Below, piece after piece: positions 1 through 7,736 of a stretch of DNA of 23,988 nucleotides. Numbering within the stretch: position 1 is the first letter of the stretch; each line of letters begins with the position of its first letter. The stretch covers positions 1 to 23,988 of the forward strand of contig CAJTZQ010000058.1 in NCBI GenBank assembly GCA_910583795.1, in the 5' to 3' direction. Below the pieces are notes generated by a model that was given only the letters and a program-made list of their open reading frames with translations, ran no database searches and was not told where the DNA came from. Both the position numbers and the translations under genes were made by a program. This DNA is from an uncultured Muribaculaceae bacterium (GTDB lineage Bacteria; Bacteroidota; Bacteroidia; Bacteroidales; Muribaculaceae).

Positions 1-52
1 AACGACCCCCTGATTAACAGTCAGGTGCTCTAACCAACTGAGCTACTGAAGC
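1..52 (-). tRNA. tRNA-Asn(GTT), partial at the window edge
   Basis: This is the 5' part of a tRNA on the minus strand, cut by the start of the window; the last 22 nt (T-arm and acceptor 3' side) are missing. Acceptor, D-arm and anticodon arm are visible, and the anticodon loop CTGTTAA gives anticodon GTT, so asparagine. All 52 visible bases match the second copy at 94-167. The 41-nt spacer and shared strand suggest one transcript from the promoter at 234-265. Confidence 0.93.
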
Positions 53-93
53 AGTAATCTTGTTGTTAAAATTCAACTCTCTTGTCGAATTTG

Positions 94-167
94 CGCTTCA
101 GGATGGGCTTGAACCAACGACCCCCTGATTAACAGTCAGGTGCTCTAACCAACTGAGCTACTGAAGC
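94..167 (-). tRNA. tRNA-Asn(GTT)
   Basis: This is a complete 74-nt cloverleaf on the minus strand. It has acceptor GCTTCAG/CTGAAGC with discriminator G, T8-A9, D-stem GCTC/GAGC, anticodon stem CCTGA/TCAGG, loop CTGTTAA (anticodon GTT), variable loop GGGTC, and a T-arm with loop TTCAAGC. The T-stem (GTTGG/CCATC) has one T-T mismatch. CCA is not encoded. It decodes AAC and AAU. It is tandem with an apparently identical copy at 1-52, and a near-consensus promoter lies about 70 bp upstream. Confidence 0.95.
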
Positions 168-233
168 ATTTTTGTCGCTTTTGAGTTCGTCTTTACCGCT
201 TGATTAGTGGTGGTGTCTCTCTCAATTGCGGTG

Positions 234-265
234 CAAAGTTAGGAACTTTTTCTGAACTGTGCAAA
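234..265 (-). promoter_or_regulatory. Bacteroidetes promoter for the tRNA-Asn pair
   Basis: Read on the minus strand, a -33 element TTTG (262-265) is followed after exactly 20 nt by a -7 element TAACTTTG (234-241). This fits the Bacteroidetes primary sigma consensus TTTG-N19-21-TAnnTTTG without mismatch. It points into the tRNA genes. Between it and the pepT region (about 270-520) there is only very AT-rich sequence with no gene I can support. Confidence 0.8.
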
Positions 266-522
266 TATTTCTGTGATATTTTTAAGAAAATTCTTGTCCA
301 TATATAGCGTTATGTAATATAAAGATTTGAGAATAAATATAATATGCTATAAATATTTTTTTGATTTTTTTTACTTTCATATGAATCATAAGAGAGAAAA
401 AACAGATATAATAGTGTTATTTTTTGTTATGATAAAATTTTTGTAGCACTATCTGATCAGTAAGAATATGAAAGGATAACGGTGTTATGGCTATTTCTTT
501 ATGGAATATCGAAGATTTTTAT

Positions 523-530
523 TAATTTTG
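523..530 (+). promoter_or_regulatory. -7 element of the pepT-miaA promoter
   Basis: TAATTTTG matches the TAnnTTTG -7 consensus. Only a weak -33 candidate (TTTA at 498-501, 21 nt upstream) is visible. Transcription would begin near 536, leaving a leader of about 60 nt before the ATG at 599. Confidence 0.5.
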
Positions 531-598
531 CCTTATGTATCGGCAGTATTGCTGCTGGATTGCAATAATAATTGAAAACCATTAAAAAACTCTATATA

Positions 599-1816
599 AT
601 GACAGTTACTGACAGATTTCTAAGCTATGTGGCTTTTGACACACAGAGCGATGAACTTACCAATATGACTCCGTCCACTCCAGGACAGATGATTTTTGCC
701 GATTATCTCAAGGAGCAGCTTGAGAAAATGGGTCTTGAAGAGATTTCATTGGACAATAACGGGTATCTTATGGCTTCATTGCCTGCCAACTGCGATACGA
801 AGGCACCCGTGATCGGTTTTATCGCACACCTCGATACATCTCCTGACATGAGCGGTAAGCACGTGAAACCGCGTATCGTCAAAAACTATGACGGCAAGGA
901 GATACTTCTTAACAAAGAAGAAAATATAGTTCTTTCACCGGAAGAATTTCCGGAGCTTCTCAATTATCTCGGACAAGATCTTATCGTCACTGACGGTACC
1001 ACACTACTTGGGGCTGACGACAAGGCTGGTATAGCTGAAATTATCAGTGCCGTTGCCTATCTTCAGGCTCATCCCGAAATCAAGCATGGGAAAATACGGA
1101 TAGCTTTCAATCCCGACGAGGAAATAGGGCAGGGCGCTCATAAATTTGATGTGGAAAAATTCGGTGCGGAGTTTGCCTACACCATGGATGGTGGTGCCGT
1201 CGGAGAACTGGAATATGAGAATTTCAATGCCGCAAGTGCGAAAGTGACAATCAAAGGTAGAAACGTGCACCCCGGAAGCGCAAAACACAAAATGATCAAC
1301 TCAATGCGTGTTGCGACCCAGTTTATTGTGATGTTGCCGCGTTGGGAGACACCGGAACATACCGAAGGTTATGAAGGATTCTATCATCTCGTGGGTATAG
1401 AGGGAACTGTAGAGAAGACGGTGCTTTCCTACATTATCCGCGATCATGACCGCGCACGTTTTGAAAGCCGCAAAAGAGAGATCGAGCATCTTGTACGCAA
1501 GACCAATATGGAATTCCCCGGTTGTGCGTCTGTTGAAATCAAAGATCAATATTACAACATGCGTGAGAAAATTGAACCTGTGATGCATGTTGTCGAACTT
1601 GCTGAAAAGGCTATGCGTGAAGCTGGTGTGGAACCGAAGGTGCAGCCTATCCGTGGCGGTACAGACGGTGCCCAGCTTTCGTTCAAGGGTCTTCCGTGTC
1701 CGAATATATTTGCGGGGGGTGAAAACTTCCACGGACGATATGAGTTTGTCGCAATTCCATCAATGGATAAAGCAACAGATGTAATAATCAATATTTGTCG
1801 ACTCGCAGCCGAGTGA
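599..1816 (+). CDS. pepT: Tripeptide aminopeptidase (peptidase T, M20 family)
   Basis: A cytosolic di-zinc exopeptidase that removes the N-terminal residue from tripeptides. The ATG at 599 gives 405 aa, against about 408 for enterobacterial PepT, and starts MTVTDRFLSYVAFDTQSDE, the usual PepT N-terminus. An in-frame TTG at 572 would add nine unlikely residues and is not used here. The metal and catalytic set is complete: H77 and D79 in the HLDTSPD motif, D140 in GADD, E174-E175 in NPDEE, D197 in MDGG, and H378 in GGENFHGR near the C-terminus. The dimerisation (lid) domain lies at about residues 205-325. The gene overlaps miaA by four bases (GTGA), so the two are probably cotranscribed and translationally coupled, although their functions are unrelated. 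Confidence 0.96.
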   Translation: MTVTDRFLSYVAFDTQSDELTNMTPSTPGQMIFADYLKEQLEKMGLEEISLDNNGYLMASLPANCDTKAPVIGFIAHLDTSPDMSGKHVKPRIVKNYDGKEILLNKEENIVLSPEEFPELLNYLGQDLIVTDGTTLLGADDKAGIAEIISAVAYLQAHPEIKHGKIRIAFNPDEEIGQGAHKFDVEKFGAEFAYTMDGGAVGELEYENFNAASAKVTIKGRNVHPGSAKHKMINSMRVATQFIVMLPRWETPEHTEGYEGFYHLVGIEGTVEKTVLSYIIRDHDRARFESRKREIEHLVRKTNMEFPGCASVEIKDQYYNMREKIEPVMHVVELAEKAMREAGVEPKVQPIRGGTDGAQLSFKGLPCPNIFAGGENFHGRYEFVAIPSMDKATDVIINICRLAAE

Positions 1817-2730
1817 AGAAACCTCTTTTAATAGTGATAACAGGGCCGACAGCCTCAGGGAAGTCGGCCCTTGCTGTCGAGGTGGCACGCCGTCTTGACA
1901 CCGAAATCATATCCTCTGACAGCCGGCAGATATATCATGGCATACCTATCGTAACAGCAACCCCGACAACTGAAGAAATGGGAGGTGTCCTCCATCATCT
2001 TATCGATATATTGCCTCTTGACGCCTATTACAGTGCAAGCGAATTCGAACAGGATGCCTTATGCATATCCAACGGTCTGTTTGAATCAAGAGGAGTGGCT
2101 GTTGTTTGCGGAGGGTCTATGATGTATGTGGATGCCCTTTGCAATGGCATTGACGATATTCCCACGGTTCCTGAAGGGATACGAAAATCGCTTATGGATG
2201 AATGGACAGAAAGGGGAGATGAATGGCTTCTGACACGCCTTCAGTGTCTTGATCCGATGCACTATGAAAGGGTGGATAAAAAAAACATGAAAAGGGTTTT
2301 CCATGCAGTAGAGATCTGTGTGACGGCAAACAAACCTTATAGCTCGTTGATAACAGGTATGAAAAAGAAGAGGGATTTCGACATTCTGAAGATTTGCCTT
2401 GACGGAGAAAGGGAAAGGCTTTTTGAAAGGATCAACAGCAGAGTGATGCATATGATGGATGCCGGGCTTGAGGAAGAGGCAAGAACGGTTTACCCTATGC
2501 GCCGGTTAAATTCTTTAAACACAGTAGGATTGAAAGAAATGTTTGCGTGGTTTGACGGCATTCTTACAAGAGATGAAGCGATAGCGAGGATACAAAAAAA
2601 TACCCGCGTCTATGCCAAGAAACAGCTTACGTGGTATAAGCGTGATTCCGACATGGCGCGGCTTGACTTTAATGAGGGAATAAAAAATGCAGATAAAATC
2701 CTGGATATGATCAGGACTGTAATCCGTTAG
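1813..2730 (+). CDS. miaA: tRNA dimethylallyltransferase
   Basis: It transfers a dimethylallyl group to N6 of A37 in tRNAs reading UNN codons, the first step of ms2i6A formation. The GTG at 1813 overlaps the pepT stop and gives 305 aa beginning MKKPLLIVITGPTASGKS, with the P-loop at residues 11-18. An in-frame TTG at 1795 would add six residues and is less likely. Other family marks are SSDSRQIY (34-41, the tRNA-binding DSxQxY region), GGSMMY in place of the more usual GGTGLY, GLKEMFAWFDG, and the C-terminal KKQLTWYKRD. The slightly divergent middle suggests the second MiaA type common in Bacteroidetes, but that is inference. Its stop overlaps the stop of the convergent barrel gene. Confidence 0.93.
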   Translation: MKKPLLIVITGPTASGKSALAVEVARRLDTEIISSDSRQIYHGIPIVTATPTTEEMGGVLHHLIDILPLDAYYSASEFEQDALCISNGLFESRGVAVVCGGSMMYVDALCNGIDDIPTVPEGIRKSLMDEWTERGDEWLLTRLQCLDPMHYERVDKKNMKRVFHAVEICVTANKPYSSLITGMKKKRDFDILKICLDGERERLFERINSRVMHMMDAGLEEEARTVYPMRRLNSLNTVGLKEMFAWFDGILTRDEAIARIQKNTRVYAKKQLTWYKRDSDMARLDFNEGIKNADKILDMIRTVIR

Positions 2731-3425
2731 AAGTCATATCCGAGAGTGAATGTCCACGCTTTGTTTTTACCACCCTCAAAAGGAGCTTTCCAAACGTTTG
2801 ACATACCCGCCAAGTAATGAATGGAGAATGAGTAATGATCATTGACCATGATTCCGGTGCCGATTTTTGCTCCAAAATCTGTGAAATTACTTTTTGCTGT
2901 TTCTATTGCTACAGGCATCGAAGGGGAGGACTGACTGATCACTTCAATCTTATCAGAATCGGAAGAATGCAGTTTGAACTGGGCGTAAGGACCTGCCTCA
3001 ACAAGCCATTTCAAATTGTCGGCTATATTGAATCTGAATGACAGCATCACAGGAACAACGAAATTATATGTTCTCACATGCCCTATCTGAGAGAAATTGT
3101 CGTTCTCATTGTTTTGGTTTATATAGTCTTGCACATAAGAATAATTGCCTGTTCTGGATTCAAAGAAGAATCCAGGCTGAATCGAGAAAAATTCCCGCAT
3201 GTTCAGATTAAGCACGATACCTGCGTCAATGCCTGTTCCCCAGCTGTTGACATTGTAAGTGTTGAAATAGTCTTTGCTAAACGTGCGGTTTGAGGCATTT
3301 ACTCCAAGACGCACGCCGAAGTTGAACAGCCTCTCAGCAGGTTCGGTTGAGACAAAATCAGATGCCGATACAGACGATGTCGCGGCAATAATCGCTAATG
3401 AGGAGAGGATGTATCTGATTTTCAT
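2727..3425 (-). CDS. Outer membrane beta-barrel protein (PorT-like, OMP_b-brl_2 type)
   Basis: A 232-residue exported protein. The signal peptide MKIRYILSSLAIIAATSSVSA probably ends just before SDF. The rest is alternating-hydrophobicity strands (for example FGVRLGVNAS, GTGIDAGIVLNL and FTDFGAKIGTGIMVN), ending in WTFTLGYDF, where a terminal Phe is the usual barrel-insertion signal. Length and pattern fit the small eight-stranded barrels common in Bacteroidetes. The ligand or role cannot be read from sequence. It is a single gene, convergent with miaA with a four-base stop overlap. The ATG follows an A/T-rich leader, and no good -7 box is visible upstream. Confidence 0.8.
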   Translation of the reverse strand: MKIRYILSSLAIIAATSSVSASDFVSTEPAERLFNFGVRLGVNASNRTFSKDYFNTYNVNSWGTGIDAGIVLNLNMREFFSIQPGFFFESRTGNYSYVQDYINQNNENDNFSQIGHVRTYNFVVPVMLSFRFNIADNLKWLVEAGPYAQFKLHSSDSDKIEVISQSSPSMPVAIETAKSNFTDFGAKIGTGIMVNDHYSFSIHYLAGMSNVWKAPFEGGKNKAWTFTLGYDF

Positions 3426-3645
3426 AAATATAAATTATTTGCAATTTAAATTTAATTTTGTGATTCTTGATAATTTTTGCATTTTTCAAAAAAATATCAA
3501 GGAATTTATTTGTTCTTAGCCTGTTAAACTCCCTCCTCAAGGTCTGAAATCGTCTCGGAAATCTGACGAAATCTTGAAAAAGAAAAAGTTTAAATGACTT
3601 CGATGCAAATTTAAATAAAAATATTCATATTTAAAATTTATTGTC

Positions 3646-3653
3646 TAATTTTG
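3646..3653 (+). promoter_or_regulatory. -7 element upstream of the YitT-family gene
   Basis: TAATTTTG matches TAnnTTTG; no clear -33 TTTG lies 19-21 nt upstream. Transcription would start near 3660, leaving a leader of about 35 nt before the ATG at 3695. Confidence 0.5.
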
Positions 3654-3694
3654 CAAAAATTTTAGGGTGTTGGTTGAATTATTAATGTTTATAT

Positions 3695-4669
3695 ATGACT
3701 ACGAATAAAATTAATGGTTTGATGACCAATGCAAAAGATTATGTAATAATCATTCTTGGTCTGATTATCTATGCTATTGGTTTCACGGCATTTATTCTCC
3801 CTCATAAAATAGTGATCGGAGGAGTTTCGGGTGTCGGTACATTGGTCTATTTTGCAACAGATGGCTTGATTCCTGTAGCCGTGACTCAATATGCATGCAA
3901 CCTGATATTGCTTGCTATGGCTTATAGGGTAGTAGGGAGGACTTTTGTTATGCGCACAATTTTCGGAGCCACGGTTTTTTCATTGGCTATCGGCGTGTTT
4001 GAGAATATTTTTATGGGGCTTGGTCATCCTATTATGGAAGATATTTCCATGAGTGCTATTTTGGGAGCGATTTTATGCGGTCTTGGGGTTGGCATAGTCT
4101 TCGTGCACAACGGTTCAACAGGTGGAACCGACATAGTGGCAGCCATGGTCTCGAAAGTCAGCAATGTCAGCATCGGCAGAACGATGATATTCACAGATTT
4201 CCTGATTGTTTCAAGTTCGATATTCCTCCCTTTTGAAGGAACATTTGCAGAGCGTCTCAGTGTGAAGGTTCCGTTGATTGTCTATGGTCTGGTAGTTACT
4301 TTTGTATTGGCTTACATGGCGGATATGGTTATCAATACCAATAGGCAAGCCACTCAATTTGTAATATTCTCAAGAAAATGGGCGGAAATAGCAGACCGGG
4401 TCAATCAAGTGGCACATAGAGGAGTAACGGTCATGGATGGTATGGGCTGGTATTCCAAACAGGATGTCAAGGTCTTGATGGTATGGTGCAGGAAAATTGA
4501 GAGCGTGACAATTTTCAGGATAATCAAGGCTATCGACGACAATGCATTCATATCACAAGCGAATGTGAATGGTGTTTATGGCAAAGGCTTCGACACAATG
4601 AGGGTGAAGATGAAGAAGAATCCATCCGATTTGCCGTTGGGGGATAAGGAAAACAAATCTTTAATCTGA
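3695..4669 (+). CDS. YitT family integral membrane protein
   Basis: A 324-residue inner membrane protein. About five or six hydrophobic segments fill residues 15-220, with the family signatures GFTAFILPHKIVIGGVSG near the N-terminus and FVHNGSTGGTDIVA near residue 140. The soluble C-terminus (about 225-310, including FVIFSRKWAEIADRV and GWYSKQDVKVLMV) fits the DUF2179 cytosolic domain that normally ends YitT proteins. The transported substrate or function is unknown for the family. The gene stands alone with its own promoter. No plus-strand terminator with a T-run follows; the nearby hairpin at 4694-4730 has its T-run on the other strand. Confidence 0.9.
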   Translation: MTTNKINGLMTNAKDYVIIILGLIIYAIGFTAFILPHKIVIGGVSGVGTLVYFATDGLIPVAVTQYACNLILLAMAYRVVGRTFVMRTIFGATVFSLAIGVFENIFMGLGHPIMEDISMSAILGAILCGLGVGIVFVHNGSTGGTDIVAAMVSKVSNVSIGRTMIFTDFLIVSSSIFLPFEGTFAERLSVKVPLIVYGLVVTFVLAYMADMVINTNRQATQFVIFSRKWAEIADRVNQVAHRGVTVMDGMGWYSKQDVKVLMVWCRKIESVTIFRIIKAIDDNAFISQANVNGVYGKGFDTMRVKMKKNPSDLPLGDKENKSLI

Positions 4670-4686
4670 AAATACAGATCTTTGGT

Positions 4687-4730
4687 AAAAAACGACCCGG
4701 ACCTCGGCTGTTACGCCGACGGCCCGGGTC
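4687..4730 (-). terminator. Rho-independent terminator, minus strand
   Basis: The hairpin has outer arms GACCCGG (4694-4700) and CCGGGTC (4724-4730) and an inner stem CGGC/GCCG around the loop TGTTAC. On the minus strand it is followed by a run of six T (plus-strand A6 at 4687-4692). It probably ends the SGNH-GNAT transcript. The plus-strand side lacks a T-run, so it is a weaker candidate terminator for the YitT gene. Confidence 0.7.
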
Positions 4731-4795
4731 TCGAGTTATGTAAGCCGGAAAATATCTTTCTTACATTTTTGTTTATATTTGGTCTTTGTTCAGGA

Positions 4796-4852
4796 ATGGG
4801 AAGTTTATAGTTTATAGAATATAGTTTAAGAATTATTTGAAGCCATATTTCT
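4796..4852. repeat. Left copy of inverted intergenic element with heptamer repeats
   Basis: It contains 7-bp tandem units AGTTTAT, AGTTTAT, AGAATAT, AGTTTAA (4802-4829) followed by AAGAATTATTTGAAGCC (4828-4844). The reverse complement of the whole element recurs at 6294-6352 with about 80-85 percent identity. The two copies bracket the SGNH-GNAT pair in opposite orientation. Confidence 0.75.
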
Positions 4853-4860
4853 TTAAAAAA

Positions 4861-4888
4861 CCTAACCCTTCAACTCTCAACCCTCAAC
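4861..4888. repeat. Heptamer tandem repeat abutting the GNAT stop codon
   Basis: Four consecutive 7-mers (CCTAACC, CTTCAAC, TCTCAAC, CCTCAAC) end one base before the minus-strand stop codon of the GNAT gene (4889-4891). On the coding strand they read GTTGAGG, GTTGAGA, GTTGAAG, similar to the units after trpS. Confidence 0.75.
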
Positions 4889-5428
4889 TTATATACCGTT
4901 ATCGACATTATAAACTTCATGCAACATTTCGCTGATAGAGTCTTTGTTGTGTAGAGAAACGTTGCCGTGAGTCATAAGTAAAAGTTTCACAGGTTTCTGT
5001 CCCTTACTGTAGGGCGGCTGCATGTAATCGATTTCCTCGCGGATTCTGAATCCGTTTCGTTGGTAGAACCTGATGCGACGTTCAGCTTCCGGAGTATCGG
5101 GCGGTTCCACTTCAAGAAGAACATCATTACTTACAGTCTTAAACAGATGATTGAGCATTTTTGTGCCTATATTATTCCCCCTGTTTTCAGGGGTGACTGC
5201 AAAATGCTCCACGTAAGTATATCCCTCAAAAATCCAATAAGATAGGAACCCAATAAAAATATCTCCGTCTTTCACAGCGAAAGCACGAAATTTTCCTCCT
5301 TTCATAGAAATGAAATCGGCAAGATGTTTCGCATCTTTATATTCCCTTCTTTCATCAGGAGGAAATGCGCTGTTGTAGAGTTTTAGATAGGAAGGATAAT
5401 CATCCATTCTCAAATCGGTGAATTCCAT
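4889..5428 (-). CDS. GNAT family N-acetyltransferase
   Basis: A 179-residue predicted acetyl-CoA-dependent acetyltransferase. Motif A is visible as FAVTPENRGNNIGTKML (residues 76-92), with the pyrophosphate-binding R/G-x-x-G-x-G pattern in RGNNIG. It is preceded by the strand YTYVEHFAV and followed by RRIRFYQRNGFRI, the usual last helix and strand of the fold. The N-terminus LRMDDYPSYLKLYNSAFPPDER is also typical. The acceptor cannot be inferred. It lies 17 bp downstream of the SGNH hydrolase gene on the same strand, so the two are probably one operon ended by the terminator at 4687-4730. Confidence 0.87.
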   Translation of the reverse strand: MEFTDLRMDDYPSYLKLYNSAFPPDERREYKDAKHLADFISMKGGKFRAFAVKDGDIFIGFLSYWIFEGYTYVEHFAVTPENRGNNIGTKMLNHLFKTVSNDVLLEVEPPDTPEAERRIRFYQRNGFRIREEIDYMQPPYSKGQKPVKLLLMTHGNVSLHNKDSISEMLHEVYNVDNGI

Positions 5429-5445
5429 ATGTTGAAATTTTATGA

Positions 5446-6162
5446 TTATAAGTTTTCTTTCATCCTTTTATAGACAAAATATTTTCCTCTCGACAATATG
5501 CCTTTTCCCGGTGGATTTAATGACTTAAACTGAAGATTTGAATTATCCGGAATCCATTCTACAACGTTGTCTATCCATTCCTCAATACCTTTTCTCGAAG
5601 GGTGCGGGTTGCTTTTACTTTGCCTTGAAAGGTCAAGATTAAAACTACTGAAATAGTTTTTTTCTCCTAATTCCTTTTCAAGCCAGTTGTTGAGGATTTC
5701 TCCTTGGGCTTGTCCCGGAAACGATGGCGGGCCAATCCACAGAAATGGTGTTTCTCCAAAATCAGATTTAAGAGTCTCTACGTAATTCTTTAATTTGGAA
5801 TCCGGATTGGGCTCAAACAATTCATTCATACCGAGACATATAAAAATAGCATCGGGGGCTGTTTCTTCGATTATGTCTGGAAGTTTGGACGACTTTGCCC
5901 ATTTTTGAATTGTTGAACCATCCCAAATAACAGTAGCCACTTCAAAACCATTGATATCTCCATAAGCGTTAAGACGTTCAGCCATCCATCCCGTCATAGA
6001 GTCTCCGATAAAAAGCACTTTGTTGATACATGTAGAATCTTTTCCCATGTAGTCCGGTTCTATTGTATCTATCGAGTCATTCTGGGCATAAACGACAGAA
6101 GCTGCGGTCAAGAACAATGACATGCAGAGCCAACGTAATATGTTTGTTTTTAAGGCTTCCAT
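5446..6162 (-). CDS. Secreted SGNH/GDSL hydrolase family protein
   Basis: A 238-residue exported protein with a signal peptide to about VVYA (residue 26). The SGNH blocks are visible: block I FIGDSMTGWM with catalytic Ser55, block III GMNE (111-114) with the oxyanion Asn113, and block V SNPHPSRKG with a likely catalytic His187. The Asp usually three residues before that His is replaced here by Ser. The enzyme is probably a periplasmic or outer-face esterase or acetyl-handling enzyme. With an acetyltransferase gene just downstream, a shared role in acyl-group turnover is conceivable but is inference. No convincing promoter was found upstream. Confidence 0.8.
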   Translation of the reverse strand: MEALKTNILRWLCMSLFLTAASVVYAQNDSIDTIEPDYMGKDSTCINKVLFIGDSMTGWMAERLNAYGDINGFEVATVIWDGSTIQKWAKSSKLPDIIEETAPDAIFICLGMNELFEPNPDSKLKNYVETLKSDFGETPFLWIGPPSFPGQAQGEILNNWLEKELGEKNYFSSFNLDLSRQSKSNPHPSRKGIEEWIDNVVEWIPDNSNLQFKSLNPPGKGILSRGKYFVYKRMKENL

Positions 6163-6266
6163 TCTTTTACAACAAGTTTTGTTGACATTTATTATGGCGT
6201 TTTATCAATAGTAACATCTGATAAAATACAACAAATACGAGTCTTATTTTATAAACAATCTATAAA

Positions 6267-6352
6267 GTTTATGGTTTAGAGTTTATGGATTAAGAGAAAT
6301 GTAAGGCTTCAAATAATTCTTAAGTCATATTCCATAAGCTTTAAGCTTCCAA
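6267..6352. repeat. Right copy of inverted intergenic element with heptamer repeats
   Basis: Units GTTTATG, GTTTAGA, GTTTATG, GATTAAG (6267-6294) show a 7-bp period. They are followed by GGCTTCAAATAATTCTT (6305-6321), the exact reverse complement of 4828-4844, and a second 7-periodic block to about 6351. The rest of the gap 6163-6582 is AT-rich and holds the trpS -7 box; I see no gene in it. Confidence 0.75.
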
Positions 6353-6473
6353 TCCCGACCAATGTCCAAGGACAATAGACGAGCGACAATTATTCTGTGG
6401 TGTGTTGGTATAAAGATAAGGGAGTTCCCATAAAAAAATGACATTTCGTGTTAAAAGAGACGATAAAAATGGT

Positions 6474-6481
6474 TAAATTTG
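6474..6481 (+). promoter_or_regulatory. -7 element upstream of trpS
   Basis: TAAATTTG matches TAnnTTTG. No good -33 TTTG is present at the expected distance. Transcription would begin near 6488, giving a leader of about 95 nt before the trpS ATG; I see no leader peptide or attenuator in it. Confidence 0.5.
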
Positions 6482-6582
6482 CAATGTAATTGTAAAATAG
6501 CCTTTACCGTGATAGTTTTAGAAGTTCCGGTTAGGCTCTTTTATTAAAGAAAAGTGAAATAATTAGGACAACGTAACAAGAT

Positions 6583-7641
6583 ATGGAAAAAGATAAGAAG
6601 GTAGTCCTCAGTGGTATCCGGTCTACAGGAAACCTCCACCTTGGAAACTATTATGGAGCTCTCAGCAAATTTGTGAGAATGCAGGATGATTATGATTGCA
6701 GGTTTTTCATCGCAGACCTGCATGCTTTGACCACGAATCCTGATCCGAAGATGCTTCATGAGAGTGTAAAAGAGATAATCGCAGAATATCTCGCGGCTGG
6801 TCTTGACCCTGAGAAGAATATACTTTACGTTCAGAGCGATATACCGGAGATTTCTGAAATGTATCTTCTTCTCAATATGCATGTCGGTATAGGTGAACTT
6901 ATGCGAACAACTTCGTTTAAAGACAAGGCGAGAAAAGCTCTTGGAATCACTTCTGACAGTGATGAGATAGAAAAAGAGATCATAGGAAATCAAACTAACC
7001 AGCGTGTCAATGCCGGTCTCTTGACTTATCCTACCCTTATGGCTGTGGATATCCTTATTCATCATGCTGACTATGTTCCGGTTGGTAAAGATCAGGAACA
7101 ACACCTTGAGCTGACACGTAGGTTTGCGCGCCGTTTCAATTCTTTTTATAACACTGAATATTTTGGAGAGCCGGTCAATTTCAATTTCGGTGGAGAGGCA
7201 ATCAAGGTGCCGGGTCTCGACGGATCCGGTAAGATGGGTAAAAGCGAAGGAAACTGCATATATCTCATCGACGATGAAAAGACCTTGCGCAAAAAAGTGA
7301 TGCGAGCTGTCACCGATGAAGGACCTAAGGAACCCAATTCTCCCGTTAGCCAGCCTGTTGAAAATCTGTTCACTCTTCTTGATCTCGTTTCGGGTAAGGA
7401 AGTTGCCGATCATTATCGTCAGGCATACGCTGATTGCTCAATACGTTATGGCGATATGAAGAAACAGCTTGCTGAAGATATGTTGAAAGTGACATTGCCT
7501 ATCCGCGAACGAATTCTTGATATCAGGAATAACGATGAGTATCTTTCAAAGGTAGTGAAAAACGGTGCGGAGCGAGCTCGTGCATACGCTGCCGACACTC
7601 TGCGAGATGTCCGCGAGATCATGGGCATTCGGAAGATATAA
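6583..7641 (+). CDS. trpS: Tryptophan--tRNA ligase
   Basis: A class I aminoacyl-tRNA synthetase that charges tRNA-Trp, cytosolic. The 352-residue product has the HIGH-equivalent TGNLHLGNYYGAL (HLGN at residues 19-22) and the KMSKS-equivalent KMGKSEGN (217-224). Between them lie the TrpRS-typical MHVGIGELMRTTSFKDKA and the active-site region LLTYPTLMAVDILIHHADYVPVGKDQ. Length is close to the usual 330-350. The ATG follows an A-rich leader. The stop codon is immediately followed by heptamer repeats, which separate it by 95 bp from the SpmAB gene. Confidence 0.97.
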   Translation: MEKDKKVVLSGIRSTGNLHLGNYYGALSKFVRMQDDYDCRFFIADLHALTTNPDPKMLHESVKEIIAEYLAAGLDPEKNILYVQSDIPEISEMYLLLNMHVGIGELMRTTSFKDKARKALGITSDSDEIEKEIIGNQTNQRVNAGLLTYPTLMAVDILIHHADYVPVGKDQEQHLELTRRFARRFNSFYNTEYFGEPVNFNFGGEAIKVPGLDGSGKMGKSEGNCIYLIDDEKTLRKKVMRAVTDEGPKEPNSPVSQPVENLFTLLDLVSGKEVADHYRQAYADCSIRYGDMKKQLAEDMLKVTLPIRERILDIRNNDEYLSKVVKNGAERARAYAADTLRDVREIMGIRKI

Positions 7642-7728
7642 TTTTAATTTTGAATTTAGAATTTTGAATGTTGAATTTCTGCTGAAATACAAAAATTCAA
7701 CATCCAAAATTCAACATTCAAAATTCAC
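7642..7728. repeat. Heptamer repeats forming a long imperfect inverted repeat
   Basis: Starting on the base after the trpS stop codon, 7-mers TTTTAAT, TTTGAAT, TTAGAAT, TTTGAAT, GTTGAAT (7642-7676) are followed by their complementary form AATTCAA, CATCCAA, AATTCAA, CATTCAA, AATTCAC (7694-7728). The two halves can pair as an AT-rich hairpin with a loop of about 15-20 nt. It ends eight bases before the next ATG. Confidence 0.8.
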
Positions 7729-7736
7729 TCGTTGCA

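Noticed and set aside
572..598. TTG start for pepT at 572
   Set aside because: The extra residues do not match PepT N-termini, while ATG 599 starts exactly like the family.
1795..1812. TTG start for miaA at 1795
   Set aside because: GTG 1813 overlaps the pepT stop as GTGA and puts the P-loop at the usual distance from the N-terminus.
4694..4730. Hairpin as plus-strand terminator of the YitT gene
   Set aside because: The T-run is only on the minus-strand side; a weak bidirectional role cannot be excluded.
6544..7413. Long minus-strand open frame opposite trpS
   Set aside because: It is the antisense shadow of trpS, which has full motif support.
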